From assembly GCA_937959095.1 (NCBI GenBank), contig CALGLY010000454.1, forward strand, positions 1-6,360: DNA of 6,360 bases, read 5' to 3'. The notes below the pieces were generated by a model. It was not told the origin of the DNA. It saw only the letters and a program-made list of their open reading frames with translations, and did no database searches. The position numbers and the translations under genes are program-made. This document shows positions 1-6,064 of the stretch, one piece after another (position 1 is the first letter of the stretch; each line of letters starts with the position of its first letter). The DNA is from an uncultured Saprospiraceae bacterium. Lineage in GTDB: Bacteria > Bacteroidota > Bacteroidia > Chitinophagales > Saprospiraceae.

Positions 1-1835
1 CTTGGAACACGGGTTGGGAATTTTCGACGGCAAAGACGACCGATATTCAAATAGCGGGCGATGATGTGAAGCGATACAATGACCTCAATTTTGTGGGCAT
101 CGAATTTAGCTCACAAACTATTAATGCTAGTGCAATGACGCACTTCCATATAGATATTTGGACACCCAATGCTACAGAATTACCTGCTGCCTTCAAGTTA
201 CTATTAATTGATTTTGGGGCAGATGGTAATTTCGATGGAGGCGATGATTCTTCGCATGAATTAGCATTTACTAGCCCGACTTTATCAACGGAAGAATGGG
301 TAAGTTTAGATGTGCCGTTAAGCGATTTTGCAGGCTTAGTAAATAGGGCAAATTTGGCGCAAATGGTCTTTTCAGGCGATTTGCCAACGGTTTTTGTAGA
401 CAATGTTTACTTCTACAATAGTGGTATGGAAGAAAGTAGCGGTCCAAGCATAGCTGCACCAACTCCTTCTGCGGACGCTGCAAGTGTAGTTTCTATCTTT
501 AGTGATGCTTACGAAAATGTCGCAGATACCGATTTTAATCCCGATTGGGGGCAAGCAACGGTCGTTTCACAAGAGGAAATCGAAGGCAACAACACCCTTA
601 TTTATAGAGGACTGAACTATCAAGGCATGCAATTGGCAAGTAGCTTGGATGTGTCGGATATGGAGTTTTTGCATCTCGATATTTGGACAGATAATTCCAC
701 GACACTCAATGCATTTTTAATAAGCGAAGGCCCAGTAGAAACGCCTTATGCCTTGAGCGTTCCAACAAACGGCTGGGCAAGTGTGGACATTCCACTCAGT
801 GATTTTTCGCCTGTAGATTTAGCCAAGCTTATCCAATTCAAATTTGATGGTAATGGCAATATCTACTTTGATAATATCTACTTCTACAAAGGCGGTAATA
901 CTGGCGGCGATATACCAACCGTAGCAGCACCAATGCCCACGCAAGATGCTGCTAATGTAATTTCGGTATTTAGTGATACTTATGAAAATATTGCCGATTC
1001 CGATTTTAATCCTGATTGGGGGCAAGCAACAGCCGTAACACAGACAGCTATCGAAGGAAATAATACCTTAGTCTATTCGGGTTTGAATTATCAAGGATTG
1101 CAATTGGGAAGTACACAAGATGTGTCTGGCATGGAGTTTTTACACTTGGATATTTGGACGGCTAATTCTGATGTCTTCAATGCCTTTTTAATAAGCGAAG
1201 GCCCAATAGAAACGCCGTATGCCCTGAATGTTCCAACGGACGGTTGGGCAAGTATAGACATTCCACTCAGTGATTTTTCACCTGTGGATTTAGCCAAAAT
1301 AATCCAGTTCAAATTCGACGGCAATGGCGACATTTACTTGGATAATATCTATTTCTACGGAGCAGGTAATACTGGCGGCGATATACCAACCGTAGCAGCA
1401 CCAAGCCCTACGACGAACGCTGCCGATGTCATTTCTGTCTTTAGCGATGCTTATGAAAATGTTGAAGGTTCTGACCTCAATCCAAATTGGGGACAAGCAA
1501 CCGTAGTAACACAAGAGTTGATTCAAGACAATAATACGCTTCTTTATACAGGCTTAAATTATCAAGGACTTCAGCTCGGTAGCACACAAGATGTATCCGA
1601 GATGGGCTTCTTGCATCTTGATTTTTGGACAGCTAATTCCGATGCGCTCAATATATTTTTGATAAGTGGTGGCCCAGTAGAAACGCCCTATACCTTGAGC
1701 GTTCCGACAAATGGATGGGTGAGTGTGGATATTCCACTTAGCGATTTCGCGCCCGTCAATCTTGCCGATATTATTCAATTTAAATTCGATGGCAATGGCG
1801 ATATTTATTTAGATAATATCTATTTCCGAAAGTAA
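1..1835 (+). CDS. C-terminal part of a tandem-repeat carbohydrate-binding-like surface protein (5' end outside window)
   Basis: The frame is open from position 3 back to the window edge, so the GTG at 66 is internal and the real start lies upstream. The visible 610 residues form four related domains. The first (residues 1 to about 145) has an acidic glycine-rich loop at 70-82 (DFGADG...GGDD) and ends in VFVDNVYFY. Three further units start at residues 151, 308 and 465 with AAP and share SDAYEN, NPDWGQAT, GLNYQG, FLHLDIWT, DIPLSDF and FDGNG-IY-DNIYF; units 1 and 2 agree at about 79% by eye. The alternating hydrophobic pattern and the closing DNIYF strand suggest a beta-sandwich like many carbohydrate-binding modules, and similar domains occur beside Bacteroidota GH16 enzymes. 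With GH16 and GH30 genes directly downstream, a glycan-binding role at the cell surface is inferred. No catalytic motif and no C-terminal sorting domain is visible; the protein stops straight after the last domain. The missing N-terminus could hold an enzyme. Confidence 0.8.
   Translation, partial: WNTGWEFSTAKTTDIQIAGDDVKRYNDLNFVGIEFSSQTINASAMTHFHIDIWTPNATELPAAFKLLLIDFGADGNFDGGDDSSHELAFTSPTLSTEEWVSLDVPLSDFAGLVNRANLAQMVFSGDLPTVFVDNVYFYNSGMEESSGPSIAAPTPSADAASVVSIFSDAYENVADTDFNPDWGQATVVSQEEIEGNNTLIYRGLNYQGMQLASSLDVSDMEFLHLDIWTDNSTTLNAFLISEGPVETPYALSVPTNGWASVDIPLSDFSPVDLAKLIQFKFDGNGNIYFDNIYFYKGGNTGGDIPTVAAPMPTQDAANVISVFSDTYENIADSDFNPDWGQATAVTQTAIEGNNTLVYSGLNYQGLQLGSTQDVSGMEFLHLDIWTANSDVFNAFLISEGPIETPYALNVPTDGWASIDIPLSDFSPVDLAKIIQFKFDGNGDIYLDNIYFYGAGNTGGDIPTVAAPSPTTNAADVISVFSDAYENVEGSDLNPNWGQATVVTQELIQDNNTLLYTGLNYQGLQLGSTQDVSEMGFLHLDFWTANSDALNIFLISGGPVETPYTLSVPTNGWVSVDIPLSDFAPVNLADIIQFKFDGNGDIYLDNIYFRK
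453..1835 (+). repeat. Three tandem 471-bp coding repeats (157-residue domains)
   Basis: Units begin at 453, 924 and 1395 at the codons for Ala-Ala-Pro, giving an exact 471-bp period with no net indel. The third unit is cut short by the stop codon after NIYFRK and lacks the GNTGGDIPTV linker that joins units 1-2 and 2-3. The related region before 453 is a more divergent fourth copy with an extra acidic loop. Confidence 0.9.
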
Positions 1836-1854
1836 GGTTTTTGAGTAATTAGAA

Positions 1855-1925
1855 TTGAACGCAGAGGCGCGGAGACGCAGAGAAATTGAAATAAATACTC
1901 CGCGCCTTTGCGTCTCCGCGTTCAA
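1855..1925. repeat. Imperfect palindromic intergenic element built of 8-nt units
   Basis: Arms at 1855-1882 and 1898-1925 (28 nt each) pair at 22 of 28 positions around a 15-nt AT-rich spacer. All six differences are purine transitions. Each arm holds about three copies of an octamer close to CGCRRAGR. It lies in the 121-nt gap between the binding-protein gene and the GH16 gene. Translated, it gives the Asn-Ala-Glu-x-x-Arg-Arg type peptides that I recall as frequent spurious ORFs in many bacterial genomes, so a dispersed repeat is likely. It could also act as an mRNA hairpin; no U-tract follows it, so it is a poor intrinsic terminator. Confidence 0.75.
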
Positions 1926-1956
1926 AATTACACAATATTCACCACAAAATTTAATT

Positions 1957-2772
1957 ATGAAAAAGCATACACTACTATATACGTCCCTCCTCTTCGCAGC
2001 ACTATTTCTAGTTTCTAGCTGCACAGAAAGCGAAGAATTAGCAGAAAAAAACTACCAATTAGCTTGGCAAGACGAATTTGATGGTCCTGCTGGACAGTTG
2101 CCCGATGAAAAAAATTGGTCGTTCGACATTGGTACAGATTGGGGCAATCAGCAACTTGAATACGATACTGACCGTGCAGAAAATGTCTCTCTTGATGGCA
2201 ATGGCAATCTAGCTATCATTGCTAGAAGAGAAAGTTTTGCAGGCTCGGCTTTTACTTCTGGACGCATCAAAACAAAGGGCTTATTCGAGCAAACCTACGG
2301 TCGCTTCGAGGCAAGTATTAAAATGCCTTGGGGACCAGGTATATGGCCAGCTTTTTGGCTGTTGGGTAGCGATATTGACGAAGTGGGTTGGCCGCAATGT
2401 GGAGAAATTGACATCATGGAATATCGCGGACAAGAAACGAACCTGATTCATGGCTCTATACATGGCCCAAATTATTCTGGTGGCGAAGCTATCACCAAAA
2501 GCTATGGTTTAGCCGACAATCGTTTTGATAAAGACTTTTTCCTCTATGCAATAGAATGGACGGAAGATTACATTGATTTCTTTGTAAATGAGGAACATTA
2601 TCAAAGAATCAGTCGAGAAGATGCACCAGGCGAATGGGTGTATGACCATCCGTTTTACATTATTCTAAATGTAGCCGTTGGCGGAAACTATGTAGGTTTT
2701 CCTACCGATCAAACGCCTTTTCCGCAGACGATGCTCGTAGACTATGTGCGCGTTTATAAGGAAGCAAATTGA
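1957..2772 (+). CDS. GH16 family lipoprotein, laminarinase-type endo-beta-1,3-glucanase
   Basis: Predicted to hydrolyse beta-1,3-glucan such as laminarin with retention of configuration. The 271-residue protein starts with a lipoprotein signal peptide (MKK, hydrophobic run, VSSC with Cys22). Acidic residues just after the Cys (TESEEL) resemble the Bacteroidota surface-export signal, so an outer-surface location is likely. The GH16 domain fills the rest: WQDEFDG near residue 35, GIWPAFWLLG, then the active-site motif E-I-D-I-M-E with nucleophile Glu150, Asp152 and acid/base Glu155, and a final DYVRVYK strand. Length fits a single-domain GH16 without extra binding modules, which the upstream repeat protein may supply. 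The ATG at 1957 is chosen because it opens directly on the signal peptide; the in-frame ATG at 1855 would add 34 residues encoded by the palindromic repeat. Laminarinase is favoured over agarase or kappa-carrageenase from the motif style and the GH30 neighbour; exact substrate is inferred. Confidence 0.93.
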   Translation: MKKHTLLYTSLLFAALFLVSSCTESEELAEKNYQLAWQDEFDGPAGQLPDEKNWSFDIGTDWGNQQLEYDTDRAENVSLDGNGNLAIIARRESFAGSAFTSGRIKTKGLFEQTYGRFEASIKMPWGPGIWPAFWLLGSDIDEVGWPQCGEIDIMEYRGQETNLIHGSIHGPNYSGGEAITKSYGLADNRFDKDFFLYAIEWTEDYIDFFVNEEHYQRISREDAPGEWVYDHPFYIILNVAVGGNYVGFPTDQTPFPQTMLVDYVRVYKEAN

Positions 2773-2793
2773 TAGCAAAAAGTATTGGATATC

Positions 2794-2880
2794 GAACCGC
2801 AGAACCCACCTGCTCCGCGAACGGGTAGGTAATGAATATCGAAATCTGCTAGTTCGTGGAGCAGGCGAGCTCTGCGGTTC
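2794..2880. repeat. Long imperfect palindrome between the GH16 and GH30 genes
   Basis: Arms at 2794-2822 and 2852-2880 are 29 nt each and pair at 25 of 29 positions, starting from GAACCGCAGA on one side and its complement on the other, around a 29-nt loop. The four differences are all transitions. A + strand RNA would have three A.C mismatches and one G.U pair, while a - strand RNA would have three G.U pairs and one A.C mismatch. The sequence is unrelated to the element at 1855-1925. The right arm ends 20 nt before the GH30 start codon. There is no U-tract, so an intrinsic terminator is unlikely; a dispersed palindromic repeat or an RNA stability/processing hairpin fits better. Confidence 0.75.
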
Positions 2881-2900
2881 TAAACTAAATATACACACAA

Positions 2901-4391
2901 ATGAGGACATCTATTCAACATACAATTTACATATTATTAGTACTCCTATTCGTTGCTTGTAATAAACCGAATCCTTTAAAAGTGGAGGTTTACGAAACGG
3001 CGGCAAATGGCAATCAACTCACAAAAATTCCTGCTACGGAAACAGGCGAAGCCAACATAGAAATCAGCATTTTACCCACAGAAAAATATCAGCGTATCAC
3101 GGGCTTTGGAGGTTCTTTTACGGAGGCTTCGGCTTATCTTTTGAATCAATTAGGCGATAAAAATCGCAAGAAGATAATAGAAGCCTATTTTGGAGAAAGT
3201 GGTGCGAAATATTCCTTAACACGTACTCATATCAACTCCTGTGATTTCTCTTTGAGCAACTACTCCTATGCGCCAGAGGAAGGCGATACCGAATTAAAAA
3301 GTTTCTCTATTGAGGAAGACCGCGATGATATTATTCCAATGATTAAAGAGGCAATGGCGACTTCTAAGGATGGTTTCAAAATCCTTGCTTCTCCCTGGAC
3401 TGCGCCACCCTGGATGAAGGATAATAAAAAATGGACGGGCGGTAAGCTCTTACCTGAATATTATGACACTTGGGCTTTATTTTTCTCCAAATACATAGAT
3501 GCCTATCAAGCAGAAGGAATTGACATTTGGGGACTTACCGTCGAAAATGAACCCCTAGGAAATGATAGCAACTGGGAAAGTATGCACTTTTCGCCCAAAG
3601 AAATGACGCAATTTGTCGTCAATCATTTAGACCCAAAACTAGAAGCCGACGGCAAGGGTGAAGTGAAAATTTTGGGATACGACCAAAATAGAGAACACCT
3701 AAAAGAATGGGTGGATGAAATGTACAAAAATGAAGCCTCCACAAAATATTACGATGGGACGGCGATTCATTGGTATGCCAGCACTTTTGAGGTATTCCCT
3801 GACGAATTGCAATACGCGCATCAAAAAGCACCTGATAAATACTTGATTCAGTCAGAAGCTTGCGTGGATGCAGAAGTCCCCAAGTGGCAGGACGATGCTT
3901 GGTATTGGTCGAAAGAAGGCACCGACTGGGGCTGGGATTGGGCACCAGAAGACCAAAAGCATTTGCATCCAAAGTACGTTCCTGTCTATCGCTATGCGCG
4001 TGATATTATTGGTTGTCTCAACAATTGGGTAGATGGTTGGGTGGATTGGAATATGGTTTTGGACAGGCAAGGCGGCCCGAATTGGTTCAAAAATTGGTGT
4101 GTCGCACCCGTGATTGTTGATCCAGCCGCCGATGAAGTTTATTTCACGCCACTCTACTACACCCTAAGTCATTTCAGCAGATATATTCGACCTGATGCTA
4201 CTAGAATTGGTTTTCAAAATTCGGATAAAGAATTGATGATGACGGCGGCTGAAAATCTTGATGGTTCAATAGCCATTGTGGTGTTCAATCCAATGGAAAA
4301 CGCCAAGACGTTTAAGTTATCTCTGGGAGAACAATCAAGTACTATCGGCATCAGTAGCAAAGCAATTCAAACCATTATGATTCCTAAATAG
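2901..4391 (+). CDS. GH30 family lipoprotein, probable beta-1,6-glucanase or beta-glucosidase
   Basis: Predicted retaining beta-glycosidase of clan GH-A. The 496-residue protein opens with a lipoprotein signal (hydrophobic run ending FVAC, Cys20). The family pattern is clear: GFGGSFTEA (68-76), LTRTHINS, ASPWTAPPWMK, acid/base Glu217 in VENEPLG, nucleophile Glu319 in IQSEACV, then WVDWNMVLD and QGGPNW, and a C-terminal beta domain (GSIAIVVFNP to the end) as in glucosylceramidase-like GH30 enzymes. A Trp-rich stretch at 334-359 separates the nucleophile region from the rest of the barrel. Some GH30 enzymes of marine Bacteroidota cut beta-1,6 bonds in laminarin, and the GH16 gene 128 nt upstream supports that role; glucosylceramidase, the usual automatic label, is less likely here. 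The subfamily cannot be set by eye. The acidic residues that follow the Cys in the GH16 protein are absent, so this enzyme may face the periplasm. Confidence 0.9.
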   Translation: MRTSIQHTIYILLVLLFVACNKPNPLKVEVYETAANGNQLTKIPATETGEANIEISILPTEKYQRITGFGGSFTEASAYLLNQLGDKNRKKIIEAYFGESGAKYSLTRTHINSCDFSLSNYSYAPEEGDTELKSFSIEEDRDDIIPMIKEAMATSKDGFKILASPWTAPPWMKDNKKWTGGKLLPEYYDTWALFFSKYIDAYQAEGIDIWGLTVENEPLGNDSNWESMHFSPKEMTQFVVNHLDPKLEADGKGEVKILGYDQNREHLKEWVDEMYKNEASTKYYDGTAIHWYASTFEVFPDELQYAHQKAPDKYLIQSEACVDAEVPKWQDDAWYWSKEGTDWGWDWAPEDQKHLHPKYVPVYRYARDIIGCLNNWVDGWVDWNMVLDRQGGPNWFKNWCVAPVIVDPAADEVYFTPLYYTLSHFSRYIRPDATRIGFQNSDKELMMTAAENLDGSIAIVVFNPMENAKTFKLSLGEQSSTIGISSKAIQTIMIPK

Positions 4392-4429
4392 TAAAGCCAA
4401 TTCGCAAAAATAAATTAGAAGATTATTTG

Positions 4430-4474
4430 GTAAAAGGTAGAGAGATTTTATTGCCCTGTCGCTCTACCTTTTAC
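4430..4474 (+). terminator. Perfect 13-bp inverted repeat after the GH30 gene, possible terminator or attenuator
   Basis: GTAAAAGGTAGAG at 4430-4442 is the exact reverse complement of 4462-4474, with a 19-nt loop. The 3' side runs into a T-rich stretch (ACTTTCTGCC), weaker than a classic U-tract. It lies in the 127-nt gap between the GH30 and symporter genes, so it could lower expression of the transporter relative to the enzymes. The pyrimidine-rich segment 4464-4489, with repeated CTACC/CTGCC and CTTT units, looks like a simple repeat. Termination is a guess; the inverted repeat itself is certain. Confidence 0.5.
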
Positions 4475-4518
4475 TTTCTGCCTTCTACCGTCCTATTCAT
4501 CAACGAAAATGAAAAACA

Positions 4519-5949
4519 ATGTCAAATCAGACGACAGCAGCAAGAGGTAAAGTGCCTTTTATCCAAAAAGTATCCTTTGGAACGGGACATTTCGTATTGA
4601 ATTTATTGCCTGGCGCACTCAGCATCTTTAGTTTTTTCCTATTGACGGCATTCGGTATGGATCCGTTTCTGGCAGGTCTACTAGGCGGCTTACCTCGATT
4701 GTTCGATGCAATTACTGACCCCATAATGGGTTTCATTTCGGATAATACCAGTTCTAAATGGGGACGCAGACGACCTTATATTTTCGTCGGTGCAATTTTG
4801 AGTGGAATTTTATTCGCGCTTCTATGGCAACTCAATCCCGAAAACTCGCAAATGTATAACTTTTGGTATTTCCTTATTTTCTCCATGATTTTCTTGATTG
4901 GAAATACCATGTTTGCTACGCCGCTTATTGGTTTAGGCTATGAAATGACTTCCGACTATAATGAACGTACTCGCTTGATGGCATTTTCACAAACCATCGG
5001 GCAATTTGCGTGGATGATAGTTCCTTGGTTTTGGGTACTCATCGCCAATCCAAACATCTTTGAAACCCAAGCCATTGGTGTCCGACAACTTTCGATAGTC
5101 GTTGGTGGAATATGTATGGTGCTAGGGCTGCTACCTGCCATTTTCTGTCGGGGCATTGATGCCTCCAACATGGAAAATAGAAAAGAAATCAACTTCAAAA
5201 GTATGTTTTCCAACCTCAAAGACCTTATTGAAGGTATCAAGCAGGTAGCGAAAAACAAACCTTTTATGAAGCTTTGCGGTGCTACCTTTTTGGTCTTCAA
5301 TGGCTTCCAACTAGTCGCTTCATTCAGCTATTTCATCATTGTTTTTTATATGTTCAATGGCGATTATGGCTCGGCAGGCAATTGGCCTGCTTGGTTCTCA
5401 ACGGTTACAGCTTTTGTTACAGCTTTCATGGTCATTCCCGTTATTTCTTGGCTTGCTAATAAATATGGCAAGCGCAATGCCTTCATTATTTCTACAGTCA
5501 TTTCTATAGCTGGATATATTTTGAAATGGTGGGGTTTCGACCCTTCTAATCCCTGGTTGCTGTTCATGCCTATTCCCTTAATGGCATTCGGTGTAGGCGG
5601 TTTATTCACCTTGATGATGAGCATGACTGCCGATGTCTGTGATTTGGATGAATTAGATAATGGAATGCCTCGGAAAGAAGGCACTTTTGGCGCAATTTAC
5701 TGGTGGATGGTGAAACTTGGGCAAGCATTGGCACTTGTGCTTGGTGGTTTGGTGCTAAAATTGGTAGGTTTCGACCAAAATGTAGCCGTACAAACTGCTG
5801 AAACGATGACTAATCTTCGCATTGCAGATATTGTAATTCCTGTTATTACTGCTGCACTTGCAATTTGGGTAATGTGGTCGTATGATCTTTCTGAAGACCG
5901 CGCGAAGGAGATAAAAACAATACTGGTAGAGCGACGTGGGGAGTTGTAG
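4519..5949 (+). CDS. GPH-family (glycoside-pentoside-hexuronide) sugar:cation symporter, MFS fold
   Basis: Predicted inner-membrane symporter that brings sugars or short oligosaccharides into the cytoplasm with Na+ or H+. The 476 residues show about twelve hydrophobic segments (roughly 20-45, 48-72, 86-104, 114-138, 158-176, 190-210, 252-278, 292-312, 320-338, 346-368, 392-416, 436-455). Family signatures are present: Asp63, Asp67-Pro68, Gly71, Ser74-Asp75, then GRRRP at 82-86; NERTRL at 148-153; and the conserved C-terminal MTADVCDLDE (369-378), followed by KEGTFGAIY and KLGQALA. Length is usual for the family. The start at 4519 gives a short hydrophilic N-terminus before TM1; an ATG at 4509 is in another frame and ends after 13 codons. 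As the last gene of the cluster, 127 nt after GH30, it most likely imports glucose or gluco-oligosaccharides released by the two hydrolases. The substrate is inferred from neighbours only. Confidence 0.9.
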   Translation: MSNQTTAARGKVPFIQKVSFGTGHFVLNLLPGALSIFSFFLLTAFGMDPFLAGLLGGLPRLFDAITDPIMGFISDNTSSKWGRRRPYIFVGAILSGILFALLWQLNPENSQMYNFWYFLIFSMIFLIGNTMFATPLIGLGYEMTSDYNERTRLMAFSQTIGQFAWMIVPWFWVLIANPNIFETQAIGVRQLSIVVGGICMVLGLLPAIFCRGIDASNMENRKEINFKSMFSNLKDLIEGIKQVAKNKPFMKLCGATFLVFNGFQLVASFSYFIIVFYMFNGDYGSAGNWPAWFSTVTAFVTAFMVIPVISWLANKYGKRNAFIISTVISIAGYILKWWGFDPSNPWLLFMPIPLMAFGVGGLFTLMMSMTADVCDLDELDNGMPRKEGTFGAIYWWMVKLGQALALVLGGLVLKLVGFDQNVAVQTAETMTNLRIADIVIPVITAALAIWVMWSYDLSEDRAKEIKTILVERRGEL

Positions 5950-5972
5950 AACAAATGGAAGTGAAGTAGATT

Positions 5973-6002
5973 TTGGTTCGTGGAATAAAACTGTTAGTTT
6001 TG
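5973..6002 (+). promoter_or_regulatory. Putative Bacteroidota-type promoter upstream of the PaaZ-like gene
   Basis: TTG at 5973-5975 (within TTTTG) is followed after exactly 19 nt by TAGTTTTG at 5995-6002, matching the primary sigma consensus TTG-N19-TAnnTTTG known from Bacteroides and Flavobacterium. The expected transcription start would fall near 6008-6011, about 55 nt before the start codon at 6065. No equivalent TAnnTTTG was found in the three gaps upstream. Confidence 0.6.
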
Positions 6003-6011
6003 GTAAAAAAA

Positions 6012-6039
6012 AGAAGCTGTTTGAGTTTAAGCAGCTTCT
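6012..6039. promoter_or_regulatory. 11-bp hairpin in the PaaZ-like leader; terminator-like on the - strand
   Basis: AGAAGCTGTTT (6012-6022) pairs with AAGCAGCTTCT (6029-6039) over 11 bp with one G.U pair and a 6-nt loop. A run of eight A at 6005-6012 precedes it. Read on the - strand this is a stem followed by a U-tract, the form of an intrinsic terminator for leftward transcription. Read on the + strand there is no U-tract, and the stem would sit at the extreme 5' end of the mRNA started by the promoter at 5973-6002. Confidence 0.55.
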
Positions 6040-6064
6040 AAGGAAAAAAATGCCTTAACTACAT

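Noticed and set aside
66..68. GTG at 66 as the start of the repeat protein
   Set aside because: The frame continues upstream to the window edge with conserved domain sequence (WNTGWEFST), so this codon is an internal Val.
819..1526. Similar minus-strand ORFs at 819-1025 and 1290-1526
   Set aside because: Their likeness only reflects the tandem repeats on the + strand; they are antisense shadows.
1855..1925. CRISPR array or tRNA in the first palindrome
   Set aside because: The short octamers have no unique spacers, and there is no cloverleaf or T-loop sequence.
1855..1956. 34-residue N-terminal extension of the GH16 protein from the ATG at 1855
   Set aside because: It is encoded by the palindromic repeat and would place Arg-rich sequence before a complete lipoprotein signal peptide that begins at the ATG at 1957.
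1809..2024. Minus-strand ORF of 71 codons across the first palindrome
   Set aside because: Its centre is the translated repeat and its ends are antisense to two real genes; no domain or start context supports it.
2744..2962. Plus-strand ORF of 72 codons spanning the GH16-GH30 gap
   Set aside because: It overlaps the end of GH16 and the start of GH30 in another frame, and its middle is the palindrome; no sign of selection for coding.
3619..4070. Long minus-strand ORFs inside the GH30 gene
   Set aside because: They lie opposite conserved GH30 active-site regions and have no recognisable protein features.
4421..4429. TTATTTG as a promoter -7 box before the symporter
   Set aside because: The two-base gap between TA and TTTG is missing, and the site overlaps the inverted repeat; it does not fit the consensus.
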